A DNA stretch of 64,000 nt from an uncultured Lachnospiraceae bacterium (GCA_905235745.1 CAJOMN010000009.1:96541-160540); one strand, 5' to 3'. Counted from the first letter of the stretch, positions 53,668 through 63,251 are shown. Numbers and translations: made by a program. Notes: a model not told the origin generated them from the sequence alone.

Positions 53668-54339
53668 ATGAGCGAAGAGAACACAAAAACAACAAATCCT
53701 TACACAGGCACATCCAAATTAACAGACTATGATGTGACATCAATGCTTTCCAACGTTAAGGACGGTGACATGCAGGTTATCGCACGTCTTATCGTTGAAC
53801 TGAAGAACGAGAACGAAGAGGCTCAGAAACGCGTTAAGATTCAGAGTTTATTCTCATTATGCGCTTCTGTTCTGTGCCTGATCCTTCTTATCGTTTTACT
53901 TGTAACCGTGAAGAATTTCGTACCTACTGTTGAAACGGCAGTTAATAATGCAAATGATCTGATCCTGTCAGTAAGCGAAGAAGTTACAAATGTATCTGCT
54001 GTTGTCGAGGATGCTACGGCGATCATCAATCAGGCCGGCGAAACAATGGTTGTTGCAAGTGATGCCATTACAAGCGCAAGCGATACGATCACTCAGGTTA
54101 ACGGCATGATGGATGAAGTACAGTCTGTTGTGACCAACATTGATAAGACGGCACAGGAGCTTGCTGCGATAGACGTCGACGGAATGCTTGAGAACGTCAA
54201 CAGCCTTGTTGTTACAAGCGAGAAGAGCATAGCTGATACGGTTGAGAAGGTTGATAATATCGATCTTGATGCACTGAACAAGGCCATTCAGGATCTGAGT
54301 TCAATTATCTCTCCGCTGGCTAAGTTATTTAGAAGATAA
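53668..54339 (+). CDS. Single-pass helical membrane protein of unknown function
   Basis: A 223-residue protein with a soluble N-terminus (about 1-60, ending in a charged helix) and one strong membrane segment (about 63-86). Then come some 135 residues of low-complexity helix rich in V, A, S, T, N and D (SEEVTNVSAVVEDATAIIN, SDAITSASDTITQVN), with a repeat-like hydrophobic spacing resembling DUF948 or the stalk of chemoreceptors. No signalling motif. ACGGAGGG precedes ATG at 53668. It lies 35 bases before ilvB with no terminator between, so readthrough into the ilv operon is likely. Confidence 0.75.
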   Translation: MSEENTKTTNPYTGTSKLTDYDVTSMLSNVKDGDMQVIARLIVELKNENEEAQKRVKIQSLFSLCASVLCLILLIVLLVTVKNFVPTVETAVNNANDLILSVSEEVTNVSAVVEDATAIINQAGETMVVASDAITSASDTITQVNGMMDEVQSVVTNIDKTAQELAAIDVDGMLENVNSLVVTSEKSIADTVEKVDNIDLDALNKAIQDLSSIISPLAKLFRR

Positions 54340-54373
54340 TCATTCAATAACATATTTATAAGAAGGTTTATTT

Positions 54374-55990
54374 ATGATTGGCTCTGATGCAATCGTAAAA
54401 TGCCTGGAAAAAGAAGGGGTAACTACGCTGTTCGGATATCCGGGAGTGGCGATTTGCCCCTTCTTTAACAGCATTTTGAAATCAACAATAGAATCGATAC
54501 TTGTAAGAAGCGAACAAAACGCCGCACATGCGGCAAGCGGATATGCGAGGGTAACCGGAAAGCCCGGGGTATGTGTCGCAACAAGCGGCCCCGGAGCGAC
54601 CAATCTCATAACCGGCATCGCAACTGCCTACGCCGATTCGATTCCGCTTATATGTATCACGGGGCAGGTTGATTCCAAGCTTCTCGGAGGAGATGTCTTC
54701 CAGGAGGCTGATATAACCGGTGCCGCAGAAAGTTTTGTCAAATACAGTTATCTTGTCAAGAATGCAGCCGATATTCCGGCGATCATGAAGGAAGCTTTTC
54801 ATATTGCGACGACCGGAAGAAAAGGTCCCGTCCTTATAGATATACCTATTGATATTCAAAACAGTCCGGTTTCGGGATTCAAATACCCCGAAACCGTTAA
54901 TATGCGTACATATAAGCCTACCGTCAAAGGACACCGGGTTCAGCTCAGAAAGGTTATAAGCGAACTCGAGAAGGCCAAAAGACCCGTGATCCTTGCGGGC
55001 GGCGGAGTGATACTGTCGGGAGCGGTTAAAGAGCTTCGCGAATTCTCGCATAAATACGGTATTCCGGTAGTAACGACAATGATGGGGATCAGTTCTATGC
55101 CGTCGGATGACGATCTGTACTTCGGAATGATCGGAAACAACGGTCGGGACTATGCCAACTATGCGATCACTGAATCGGATCTTCTGATCGTTATCGGTGC
55201 CAGAATAGCAGACAGGGCTGTCTCGTCACCGGATCTTGTCGCAAAGGATACGGTACTTATCCATATTGATGTCGATCCTGCGGAAATAGGCAAGAACGTC
55301 GGCCCCACAATACCTATAGTAGGTGACATACGGCATATATTCAATGATCTTGCCAAAGAAGATGCCGAATGTGATTTTACCCCATGGGTGGAGAAGCTGT
55401 CCGCGAAGAGACTGTCCGCGCATCCGAGACGATCACCCCGGAAGAGCTATGTCGATCCTGCCGCTTTTGTAACGGCGCTGTCACAAAGGCTTGGCGATAA
55501 TGACATATATGTGGCGGATGTTGGGCAAAACCAGATGTGGTCATGCATGTATTATGTTTCCAAATCCGGAAGATTCCTTACAAGCGGTGGAATGGGGACG
55601 ATGGGTTATTCGATCCCCGCGGCGATTGGTGCCAAGAAGGCTCATATGGACAGAACTGTCGTGGCAGTGTGCGGCGACGGATCTTTTCAGATGTCAATGA
55701 ATGAGCTTGCCACTATGGTGGAAAACAATATACCTGTCAAGATCGTCGTGTTTAACAACGGATATCTCGGGCTTGTCAGAGAGTATCAGCACAATACATA
55801 CAACGCGAATTATTCAATGGTCAGTCTTGGCAGCGTGCCGGATCTAAGCAGGATAGCGGCGGCGTACAATATCCCGTTTGTTCGTATGAAGAACGGAAAG
55901 GATATGGATAAGGTGATCGACGGATTCCTTGCGGATAAAGGGTGCGCACTAATGGAGTGTATGCTCGATCCCATGGATACCGTTAAGTGA
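54374..55990 (+). CDS. ilvB: Acetolactate synthase large subunit
   Basis: A 538-residue ThDP enzyme condensing pyruvate to acetolactate (or acetohydroxybutyrate). The catalytic Glu is E47 in VRSEQNAAHAASGYAR. SGPGATNLITGIATA, the FAD-type middle domain and the ThDP signature CGDGSFQMSMNELATMVENNIP with the following NN are present. Somewhat shorter than the common 550-590. It is followed 12 bases later by ilvN. No T-box or leader peptide is visible in the 34-base gap before it. Confidence 0.92.
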   Translation: MIGSDAIVKCLEKEGVTTLFGYPGVAICPFFNSILKSTIESILVRSEQNAAHAASGYARVTGKPGVCVATSGPGATNLITGIATAYADSIPLICITGQVDSKLLGGDVFQEADITGAAESFVKYSYLVKNAADIPAIMKEAFHIATTGRKGPVLIDIPIDIQNSPVSGFKYPETVNMRTYKPTVKGHRVQLRKVISELEKAKRPVILAGGGVILSGAVKELREFSHKYGIPVVTTMMGISSMPSDDDLYFGMIGNNGRDYANYAITESDLLIVIGARIADRAVSSPDLVAKDTVLIHIDVDPAEIGKNVGPTIPIVGDIRHIFNDLAKEDAECDFTPWVEKLSAKRLSAHPRRSPRKSYVDPAAFVTALSQRLGDNDIYVADVGQNQMWSCMYYVSKSGRFLTSGGMGTMGYSIPAAIGAKKAHMDRTVVAVCGDGSFQMSMNELATMVENNIPVKIVVFNNGYLGLVREYQHNTYNANYSMVSLGSVPDLSRIAAAYNIPFVRMKNGKDMDKVIDGFLADKGCALMECMLDPMDTVK

Positions 55991-56002
55991 TAAAGGTGGA
56001 TT

Positions 56003-56488
56003 ATGAAGAGGTTATATTCAATCCTTGTAGAAAACAGATCGGGAGTCCTCGCCAAGGTATGCGGCCTGTTTGCAAGACGGGTATTTAATATCGACTCGCT
56101 TGCGGTCGGGGAAACCGACGACCCTAATGTATCATGCATTACCATACTGAGCTCCGGAGATGAATCGACACTTGAGCAGATCGAGAAACAGCTCAACAAG
56201 AAGATCGATGTCATCAAGGTCAAGACATTTTCGGAAGAGGAGAGCATCTCAAGAGAATTAATGCTCGTCAAGGTTAAGTATACGAAGTCCAACCGGCGTG
56301 AAATAATGGAGATCTGCGAGATACTTGACGCCAGGATAGTCGATATGTCGAAGAATCTCATGATGATACAGATATGCGACACTCCCGAAAGAGCCGCGCT
56401 TCTGATCAAAATGCTCGGTGATGTTGCAATACTCGAAGTTGCGCGTACAGGGACTCTTGCACTGCAGAAATGTTCGATAACGGGATAG
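56003..56488 (+). CDS. ilvN: Acetolactate synthase small subunit, copy 1
   Basis: A 161-residue regulatory subunit with an N-terminal ACT domain (about 1-75; LYSILVENRSGVLAKVCGLF) and the small C-terminal domain (about 80-161). Residues matching E. coli IlvH valine-site positions N11, G14 and N29 are all kept, so feedback control by valine is plausible. The RRVFNIDS segment deviates from the usual RGYNIES. ATG follows AAAGGTGG and it is cotranscribed with ilvB. It is a diverged paralogue of the next gene, not a recent duplicate. Confidence 0.9.
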   Translation: MKRLYSILVENRSGVLAKVCGLFARRVFNIDSLAVGETDDPNVSCITILSSGDESTLEQIEKQLNKKIDVIKVKTFSEEESISRELMLVKVKYTKSNRREIMEICEILDARIVDMSKNLMMIQICDTPERAALLIKMLGDVAILEVARTGTLALQKCSITG

Positions 56489-56495
56489 CGCCCGA

Positions 56496-56524
56496 TTGAC
56501 AACGACTCTTCAAAAAGCTATAGT
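56496..56524 (+). promoter_or_regulatory. Internal promoter for the second ilvN and ilvC
   Basis: Perfect TTGACA (56496-56501), a 17-base spacer and TATAGT (56519-56524). It lies 7 bases after the first ilvN stop and allows ilvN copy 2 and ilvC to be expressed apart from ilvB. Confidence 0.85.
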
Positions 56525-56568
56525 AAACGCGTGTTTTTATCTCATGTTTTGAAGGAGATATCATTATT

Positions 56569-57063
56569 ATGGTCAAGGTGATCCAGCTCATAGTAGACAA
56601 CACGGCAGGCGTGCTGTCAAGAATATCAGGTCTGTTTTCGAGACGCGGATATAATATAGAAAGCATTACTGCGGGCATAACCGCAGATCCGCATTATTCG
56701 AGGATTACGATCGTCACAAGCGGTGACGAGGCAATTCTCGAACAGATCGAGAAGCAGGTCGGAAAGCTTATCGATGTCAGGGATATAAGAGTGCTTGAAC
56801 CTGATGATTCGGTATACAGAGAACTTGTACTGATCAAGGTCAAGGTCGGTGATGATAAACGTCAGGCACTTATAAGCGTATGCGATGTATTCAGGACCAA
56901 GATAGTTGATATTACGAAAGATTCCATGATCATTGAAGTAACCGGCGCACAGTCCAAGATAAATGCGTTTATCGAAATGCTGCAGGATTATGAGATTCTC
57001 GAAATCGCCAGAACCGGTATTGCCGGCTTACGCCGCGGAAGCGACGGAGTCGTTTATTTATAA
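56569..57063 (+). CDS. ilvN: Acetolactate synthase small subunit, copy 2
   Basis: A 164-residue second ACT-type small subunit, closer to canonical IlvH than copy 1 (GVLSRISGLFSRRGYNIES; N11, G14 and N29 kept). The C-terminal half is complete (DDSVYRELVLIKVKV, ILEIARTGIAGLRRG). GAAGGAGA lies upstream of ATG 56569. It has its own consensus promoter and is followed by ilvC after 12 bases. Two different small subunits beside one large subunit suggest alternative regulation of one holoenzyme or service to a second large subunit elsewhere. Confidence 0.92.
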   Translation: MVKVIQLIVDNTAGVLSRISGLFSRRGYNIESITAGITADPHYSRITIVTSGDEAILEQIEKQVGKLIDVRDIRVLEPDDSVYRELVLIKVKVGDDKRQALISVCDVFRTKIVDITKDSMIIEVTGAQSKINAFIEMLQDYEILEIARTGIAGLRRGSDGVVYL

Positions 57064-57075
57064 GGAGGTCACAAA

Positions 57076-58095
57076 ATGCAAAGAATTTTTTATCAGGAAG
57101 ATTGTAATCTGTCAATGCTGGATGGCAAGACGATAGCCATTATCGGCTACGGAAGCCAGGGTCATGCGCACGCTCTTAACGCCAAGGAATCCGGATGTAA
57201 AGTCATTGTCGGACTATACGAAGGATCCAAGAGCCGGAAGAGAGCAGAAGAACAGGGATTTGAAGTATTTACCACGGCTGAAGCGGCAAAACGCGCCGAT
57301 ATCATAATGATCCTCATCAATGATGAGCTCCAGGCCGATATGTACAAGAAAGATATCGAACCCAATCTCGAAGCAGGCAATATGCTCATGTTCGCACACG
57401 GATTCAATATTCATTTCGGCTGCATTACGCCTCCCAAGGATGTTGATGTTACGATGATAGCCCCCAAGGGACCCGGTCATACGGTAAGAAGCGAATACCA
57501 GGCAGGAAAAGGTGTTCCGTGTCTTGTTGCCGTAGAGCAGGACGCAACAGGTAAGGCTCTTGATATCGCGCTTGCATATTCGCTTGCGATCGGCGGAGCA
57601 CGTGCAGGTGTTCTTGAGACAACGTTTCGGACCGAGACAGAGACCGACCTGTTCGGTGAACAGGCTGTATTGTGCGGCGGTGTATGCGCACTGATGCAGG
57701 CAGGATATGAGACACTCGTGGAAGCGGGATATGATGAGAGAAATGCTTACTTTGAGTGTATCCACGAAATGAAGCTTATCGTCGACCTGATATATCAGTC
57801 GGGATTTTCCGGCATGAGATATTCGATATCGAATACTGCCGAGTACGGTGACTATGTGACCGGACCGAAGATAATAACAGAAGAGACCAAAAAGACAATG
57901 AAGAAGATTCTGGCGGATATCCAGGACGGTTCATTTGCCAAGGAATTTCTTCTTGATATGTCTCCGTCGGGAAGAAAGGTACATTTCAATGCGATGAGAA
58001 AACGTGCCGCCGAGCATCCCTCGGAGCACGTTGGAGCCGAGATAAGAAAGCTCTACTCATGGAATAACGAGGAAGACAAGCTCATCAATAACTGA
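57076..58095 (+). CDS. ilvC: Ketol-acid reductoisomerase (class I)
   Basis: A 339-residue KARI carrying out the second step of valine/isoleucine synthesis. The Rossmann motif [12 protein letters not shown] is followed by the cofactor loop [16 protein letters not shown] (about 46-61). The knotted C-terminal domain has [27 protein letters not shown] and SNTAEYGDY motifs. The basic SKSRKR loop favours NADPH, though the loop differs from the common GLRxGSxSW form. AAGGAGG precedes the ATG. It ends the ilv unit. Confidence 0.95.
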   Translation: MQRIFYQEDCNLSMLDGKTIAIIGYGSQGHAHALNAKESGCKVIVGLYEGSKSRKRAEEQGFEVFTTAEAAKRADIIMILINDELQADMYKKDIEPNLEAGNMLMFAHGFNIHFGCITPPKDVDVTMIAPKGPGHTVRSEYQAGKGVPCLVAVEQDATGKALDIALAYSLAIGGARAGVLETTFRTETETDLFGEQAVLCGGVCALMQAGYETLVEAGYDERNAYFECIHEMKLIVDLIYQSGFSGMRYSISNTAEYGDYVTGPKIITEETKKTMKKILADIQDGSFAKEFLLDMSPSGRKVHFNAMRKRAAEHPSEHVGAEIRKLYSWNNEEDKLINN

Positions 58096-58110
58096 CAGAT
58101 AATACATGAA

Positions 58111-58144
58111 CAAGCAGCGCAAGGCAATGCCCTGCGCTTGCTTG
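58111..58144 (+). terminator. Imperfect hairpin between ilvC and the kinase-like gene
   Basis: CAAGCAGCGCAAGGC (58111-58125) can pair with GCCCTGCGCTTGCTTG (58129-58144) with one bulge and one mismatch. No T run follows; instead the AAGGAGG of the next gene begins 4 bases later, so it may act on translation or be a weak terminator. Confidence 0.45.
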
Positions 58145-58161
58145 CTATAAGGAGGTTGCCA

Positions 58162-58794
58162 TTGAAATCAATTATTACGATAGGAAGACAGTTTGGAACA
58201 GGCGGACACGAGATAGGCAGAAAGCTTGCGGAAAAGCTCGGGATAGAATGCTATGACAAGGATCTGATCAAGAAAGCGGCGGAAGATTCGGGACTATGTT
58301 CCGAAATATTCGAGCATAACGATGAACGCCCTACAAACAGTTTCCTGTATAATCTTGTAATGGACACATATTCATTCGGGATAACCAATTCCAACTATGT
58401 GGATATGCCGCTTTCCCACAAGGTATTTCTGGCGCAGTTCGATACTATCAAGAAGCTCGCCTCCGAGGGACCTTGCGTAATAGTCGGAAGATGTGCGGAT
58501 TATGCTCTTGCGGATTATGACAATGTGCTCAATCTGTTTATATACGGCAATATGGATAAGAGGATCGAGCGCGTCATGCACAAATACGAAGTATCGGAAA
58601 AAGATGCCAGGGACATGATCCTCAAAAAGGACAAGCAGCGCGCAAGCTACTATAACTATTATTCCACGAAGAAATGGGGCAAGGCCGAGACGTATAATCT
58701 ATGCGTGGATTCAACCGTTCTCGGAAGGGACGGCACGGTCGAGCTTCTGTACCAGTTTGTAATGGATTATGAGAAGATGATAGCAAACGATTGA
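58162..58794 (+). CDS. Cytidylate kinase-like family protein
   Basis: A 210-residue P-loop protein: ITIGRQFGTGGHEIGRKLAEKLG is the altered Walker A of the cytidylate-kinase-like (AAA_26-type) family, followed by CYDKDLIKKAAE and a VIVGRCADYAL motif. Family members are widespread in gut Clostridia and the substrate is not established; they differ from true Cmk in length and lid. The TTG start at 58162 has AAGGAGG 6 bases upstream; an in-frame TTG at 58138 lies in the hairpin. The permease gene follows 14 bases later. Confidence 0.87.
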   Translation: MKSIITIGRQFGTGGHEIGRKLAEKLGIECYDKDLIKKAAEDSGLCSEIFEHNDERPTNSFLYNLVMDTYSFGITNSNYVDMPLSHKVFLAQFDTIKKLASEGPCVIVGRCADYALADYDNVLNLFIYGNMDKRIERVMHKYEVSEKDARDMILKKDKQRASYYNYYSTKKWGKAETYNLCVDSTVLGRDGTVELLYQFVMDYEKMIAND

Positions 58795-58808
58795 CAAGGG
58801 TCACGTAA

Positions 58809-60146
58809 TTGAAGGATAACAGGAAAAACAATTTTAAGATCGGGGTTAACGGGCTTCTGATACTGTGCGGAGGGATTTTCTTCTATTATATATTATTTCA
58901 CTCCGATAAATTAAGTGCGCTTGTAAAGGGCTTTTTCTCTGTGATGACGCCGATAACCGCCGGTCTTGTCATTGCATATATTCTTAATCCGATAATGCGG
59001 TTCATTGAAACAAAGCTATTAACTCCCGCATGGAATAAGATAAAGAAGCAGAAGGATCACACCTATTCAAAGGAAGCAAAGGTTATCCGGTACACTTCGG
59101 TCTTTATCACAATGATCGTATTCTTCGCGATCATCTATGCCCTGTTTATGCTTCTGATCCCGCAGCTTGTGGCAAATATACAGAGCATCCTCGGCAGGAT
59201 CCCGGTATATTTTGCTACTCTTAATGATTATTATTCCAAGATCCTGACCAGGTTTCCCGATCTTGACAATCTGCTGCAGGAGTACAACGAAAACGTTACA
59301 CAGTGGTTCTACAACAAGATACTGCCGTTCTTTGAAGAACTGATCAGCAAGACATCAACGAGTCTTGTCGGAAGCGTGATAACACTTTTCAGGGGAGTGG
59401 TGAACTTCATTATCGGAGTGATCATATCGATATATCTGCTTTCGGACAAGGAAAAGTTCGCCGCCCAGTGCAAAAAGGTGTTCTACGCATTTCTGAAAAA
59501 AGATACTGCCAATAATTTTCTGAACAACCTTCGCTATTCGGACAAGATGTTCGGCGGCTTCATCACGGGTAAGCTTATAGATTCGATCATTGTAGGCATT
59601 ATATGCTATATAGGAATGCTTATCATGAATCTGCCGTATTCCGTGCTTATCTCAGTTATTGTCGGAATAACGAATATCATTCCGTATTTCGGACCGTTTA
59701 TCGGTGCGATTCCAAGCGCTTTCTTTATACTCATGGTCGACCCCAAAAAGTGCCTGATATTTATTATCTTTATCCTCATTCTGCAGCAGTTTGACGGTAA
59801 TATATTAGGTCCGAAGATACTCAGTTATTCAACCGGGCTGAACAGCTTCTGGATAATATTCGCCCTCATAGTTTTCTCCGCGATATTCGGCGTTGTCGGA
59901 ATGTTCATAGGCGTTCCCGTATTTGCCGTAATATATTCGGCATTCCGGACGCTTATCAACAAGAGACTGGCGCTTAAGCATATGCCGGTAGACACACAGT
60001 ATTATATCGATTATGATTTTGATCCCGGCAGCAATGATAATGAACGCAATTCAGGTAAGGATTTCAGATTTGCCGATAAAACATTCAGTAAGATATCCGA
60101 GGAACCGTACGAAGATGATGCGGGATCCGGCATGGATACGAAATGA
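58809..60146 (+). CDS. AI-2E family (PerM-like) transporter
   Basis: A 445-residue polytopic membrane protein with the family layout: two N-terminal membrane segments, a helical loop (about 90-190) and a C-terminal bundle with GxxPYFGPFIGAIPS-type motif (TNIIPYFGPFIGAIPSAFF) and GVVGMFIGVPVFAVI. AI-2E exporters move varied small molecules; the substrate is unknown. The C-terminal tail of about 50 residues is polar and acidic. TTG start at 58809 with AAGGG upstream; no better start is visible nearby. Confidence 0.9.
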   Translation: MKDNRKNNFKIGVNGLLILCGGIFFYYILFHSDKLSALVKGFFSVMTPITAGLVIAYILNPIMRFIETKLLTPAWNKIKKQKDHTYSKEAKVIRYTSVFITMIVFFAIIYALFMLLIPQLVANIQSILGRIPVYFATLNDYYSKILTRFPDLDNLLQEYNENVTQWFYNKILPFFEELISKTSTSLVGSVITLFRGVVNFIIGVIISIYLLSDKEKFAAQCKKVFYAFLKKDTANNFLNNLRYSDKMFGGFITGKLIDSIIVGIICYIGMLIMNLPYSVLISVIVGITNIIPYFGPFIGAIPSAFFILMVDPKKCLIFIIFILILQQFDGNILGPKILSYSTGLNSFWIIFALIVFSAIFGVVGMFIGVPVFAVIYSAFRTLINKRLALKHMPVDTQYYIDYDFDPGSNDNERNSGKDFRFADKTFSKISEEPYEDDAGSGMDTK

Positions 60147-60157
60147 GAGAATAGTAT

Positions 60158-60607
60158 ATGAAGTTCCTGATACAGGTTGTAAGTAAATCGTCCGTTGATG
60201 TCGACGGTGATACAATCGGCAGCATCGGACAGGGTTTATTGATTTTTGTCGGTATAAAGGGTTCAGATTCCGAAGAAATTGCCGATAAAATGATTAGGAA
60301 AACTGTAAACTTACGTATATTCGAAGACGATAGTGGCAAGACCAATCTGTCACTTGGTGATATTAACGGCTCGATACTTGTTGTGTCGCAATTCACCCTG
60401 TATGCGGACTGCCGGAAAGGCAACAGACCTTCGTTTGTGAAGGCAGGGGATCCGCAGCACGCGAACAGGCTGTATGAGTATATTCTGTCGGAACTAAGGA
60501 ATAACTACGGGATCCACACCGAATGCGGCAGGTTTGGCGCCGATATGAATGTTAGTCTTGTGAACGACGGGCCGTTCACGGTCATGCTTGATTCGGATGA
60601 ACTATAG
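60158..60607 (+). CDS. dtd: D-aminoacyl-tRNA deacylase
   Basis: A 149-residue DTD that hydrolyses D-amino acids (and glycine) from mischarged tRNA. The hallmark SQFTLYADCRKGNRPSF and the cross-subunit NDGP motif (usual NxGPVT, here NDGPFT) are present. The N-terminus reads IQVVSKSSV where QRVxxASV is common, a mild deviation. ATG at 60158, 11 bases after the permease stop. Confidence 0.94.
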   Translation: MKFLIQVVSKSSVDVDGDTIGSIGQGLLIFVGIKGSDSEEIADKMIRKTVNLRIFEDDSGKTNLSLGDINGSILVVSQFTLYADCRKGNRPSFVKAGDPQHANRLYEYILSELRNNYGIHTECGRFGADMNVSLVNDGPFTVMLDSDEL

Positions 60608-60698
60608 TAAACGGTCAATACAACAATCGTTTTGTCGTCTATATATACGTGTGTTTCAGTGAACTATTACGAATGATGTTCATGGAGGGGATATTAGT

Positions 60699-63197
60699 AT
60701 GTTAAGGAAGTTAAGGTCACTTTGTGTTGTGCTGGCATTTTCCATTCTTGCCGGTCAGATCTGTATTGTCAATGTAAACGCCGCAGAAGGCGTCACATCA
60801 AAAGCTGAGATCACCGAACTAAGTGAATTACGAATAACCGGTATTGACAGGCCTGTCACGGGTAAGAACCTTCCTATGAAGGCAATGGTCCGGACGCGTG
60901 AAAACATCAGTTGGGAGATACCGGTCATCTGGATTGATGATCTCGGTAATACCGCCTATATCGCGCAGGAGGGACGAACATATACCCCGAACTTTATCTT
61001 CTATGTTCCGCAGGGATATAAGATCAAGGATGTCGGTGCGGACGGAAGATTCATTGTCAGCATTCCTGATTTCCTGACAGAGGTATTCGGCGAAGATTCC
61101 CTTATATTCGCAATAGATCCCGTCAATGGCATCACCTATATAACATTCCTGCCGGCATTACAGGCGCTTGCCGCCGGCAGAGAGAAGCTTCCTGTTGTTA
61201 CTCCCGGAAACAGTTCGGAGGTTCAAAGCTCTTCTGACGCAGAAGCGGCAGAAGAAGAGGAGAGTGCGACACCCTATATCCCTACACCGGTTACTCCGGA
61301 TAGGGAGGTTCCCGATCAGGTACTGCTTCACTGCTCCCCTAAAGTTATTGATAAAGTTGACCGTCAAACACTTGAGGAACTTGTATCTCTTGTTAAGAAC
61401 AAGCTTGAGCCACAGGCCGTTAATCTTCTTATCAATTCATTTGATGCGTATAGTAAGGCTGCGGATCAGAATAACCTCGAACTCAGTAAATCGTTGGGAC
61501 TGTATATTTACTATGCAAGTGAAACTGTGGAAGATGATTTAGATGGTGATAAAATGCCGTCCGATGCTCTTGCTTTAATATATGGCGACTATTTTGATGA
61601 AACTTTTAAATATTTTATGGGAATAAATGCTTACACTGTGCTTTATGAGGATGAAGAAGACGGAAATTGGAAGTTTAAAGAAGATGCCACGGACGATTTC
61701 TGCAACACGATCGTCCATGAGATGATGCATGCCATCATGTTTGATTATACAAGAACCGGTATGGTAACAGATGACTCATATCCCGTATGGTTCATCGAAG
61801 GAAGTGCGTCGGCTGTCGAAAATGTATATCAGTACAGACACCCTTCCTTCCGGGAGTTAGGAATTGTGAATGAGGATGGGTCTGTTAATTATTCAACGAC
61901 AAGTATTCTTGAAAAATATACTGATAAAACTCTGACGGGTGATAACATATTTGATATAGAAACAGAACTGCGTAAGCCGGAAAGTTACATGTTTGCGTAT
62001 ACATCGGGATATCTGGCATTTGTGTATCTAAGCTATATGGCCGCGGCATTTGAAGGAGAGGATGCGATTACTGTAGATGATAATGGGACAGTAGATGACT
62101 ATTCCGATGATAAGATAACGGGAATCAAAATGGATTATATAAGAGACGGTGCAAGCAGGATATTGGAATTGCTTCATGATGGAAATAGTCTCGATAGTGT
62201 CATAGCTCATTATTCATCCCGAGGCGCCGATGATGCCAATCCCATATACGAAACCACTGATGATTTTACAGTGAAGTTTATTAAAGGTGATAATGAAAAT
62301 ACTGTTACCAGAACACTATTCGATAAAGATCTTACTGATGATAAATCTCCTGTGATCTATGGTTCTCTTCCGTTTTGCATGTATTACCTTAATTATCTGG
62401 AAAGCCAGAGTACAAAGGATATAGTGGCAAACGGATCAATATTACGTGATAGTATGAACTACACCTCTCCTCTTGACCCGTATAAGGAAGAGGAGAGCAA
62501 TCTGTATAGTCTCGTTTTGGGAGAAGCTAACTCTGTTCTTGTTGCATCGACTGTAGATAATGATAATGCTCTTAAGGCTGGCGGAAAAACGAACAAAGAT
62601 GATTCTGATGACTATGATGAGCAGGATCCGAAGATCTTAGATATATCCGATTACGGTACAGGTGGCCAGATTGCAGCCAGAACTCAGGAAAATGTCACTG
62701 AAAATACCGCTGAAAATGTCTCTTCTGATACAATAACAGATGTTATTTCAGGTGAATCTGCCGATATAAACGACAATTTGCCTGCAGAAAACGTATTGAA
62801 CGATAATTCTGCAGATGTTCCGGCCGCAGTTGTTGATAATATTCCGACTGTACCGGTTGATACGTATGTTGAGAATGATAATGATGCCGTAACAGATACC
62901 GGAATCGCTTCAATACCTGAAAGCGATTTATATAACATGATTTCCGGCAACGGCAGCGAAATATCGAATAATAACGATAGTGATTACAGCATACTTCCTC
63001 ATGAAGAGGATGCGATCATTCCGGACGAAAATATCTATATCGATAATACCGGTTCCGGAAATGATGATAACGATGGCGGAAACGATCCGGGAAATTCTTC
63101 CGGTAATAACGATTCGGGAAGTGATCCCGGAAATGACGGCGGTAATTCCGACGCATCCGGATCCGAATCATCTGAAACAGGCGATTCTGCGGAATAA
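60699..63197 (+). CDS. Secreted zinc metalloprotease, gluzincin type, with acidic repeat tail
   Basis: An 832-residue exported protein. Signal peptide about 1-28 (RKLRSLCVVLAFSILAGQIC ending near NAAEG). An N-terminal beta region (about 35-165) and a linker precede the protease domain, with zinc motif HEMMH (H340, E341, H344) and, 23 residues on, WFIEGSA with E367, the third ligand. HExxHAxM plus WFxEGxA resembles the flagellinolysin/M9-like domain. From about 640 the chain is low-complexity, rich in N, D, S, T and G, ending in a (G/N/D/S)n tail with no LPxTG or membrane anchor. ATGGAGGGG precedes ATG 60699. The protease part looks more AT-rich in codon use than the neighbours. Substrate unknown. 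Confidence 0.82.
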   Translation: MLRKLRSLCVVLAFSILAGQICIVNVNAAEGVTSKAEITELSELRITGIDRPVTGKNLPMKAMVRTRENISWEIPVIWIDDLGNTAYIAQEGRTYTPNFIFYVPQGYKIKDVGADGRFIVSIPDFLTEVFGEDSLIFAIDPVNGITYITFLPALQALAAGREKLPVVTPGNSSEVQSSSDAEAAEEEESATPYIPTPVTPDREVPDQVLLHCSPKVIDKVDRQTLEELVSLVKNKLEPQAVNLLINSFDAYSKAADQNNLELSKSLGLYIYYASETVEDDLDGDKMPSDALALIYGDYFDETFKYFMGINAYTVLYEDEEDGNWKFKEDATDDFCNTIVHEMMHAIMFDYTRTGMVTDDSYPVWFIEGSASAVENVYQYRHPSFRELGIVNEDGSVNYSTTSILEKYTDKTLTGDNIFDIETELRKPESYMFAYTSGYLAFVYLSYMAAAFEGEDAITVDDNGTVDDYSDDKITGIKMDYIRDGASRILELLHDGNSLDSVIAHYSSRGADDANPIYETTDDFTVKFIKGDNENTVTRTLFDKDLTDDKSPVIYGSLPFCMYYLNYLESQSTKDIVANGSILRDSMNYTSPLDPYKEEESNLYSLVLGEANSVLVASTVDNDNALKAGGKTNKDDSDDYDEQDPKILDISDYGTGGQIAARTQENVTENTAENVSSDTITDVISGESADINDNLPAENVLNDNSADVPAAVVDNIPTVPVDTYVENDNDAVTDTGIASIPESDLYNMISGNGSEISNNNDSDYSILPHEEDAIIPDENIYIDNTGSGNDDNDGGNDPGNSSGNNDSGSDPGNDGGNSDASGSESSETGDSAE

Positions 63198-63234
63198 GAC
63201 CCATAAGACCGGAATACCGATTAAGCGCTATGTC

Positions 63235-63251
63235 TATTCGTTAAAGTTGTC
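63235..63251 (+). repeat. 17-bp direct repeat, copy 1
   Basis: TATTCGTTAAAGTTGTC, identical to 63850-63866. The core ATTCGTTAAAGTT recurs inverted at 63695-63707. Confidence 0.8.

Noticed and set aside
54339..54374. Leader peptide attenuator or T-box before ilvB
   Set aside because: Only 34 bases separate the preceding gene from ilvB; there is no run of Leu/Val/Ile codons, no T-box sequence and no terminator.
56003..57063. Tandem ilvN as an assembly duplication
   Set aside because: The two genes differ at most positions and have different leaders and promoters, so they are true paralogues.
58111..58144. Classic Rho-independent terminator after ilvC
   Set aside because: The stem has a bulge and mismatch and is followed by a Shine-Dalgarno rather than a T run; kept only as a weak hairpin feature.
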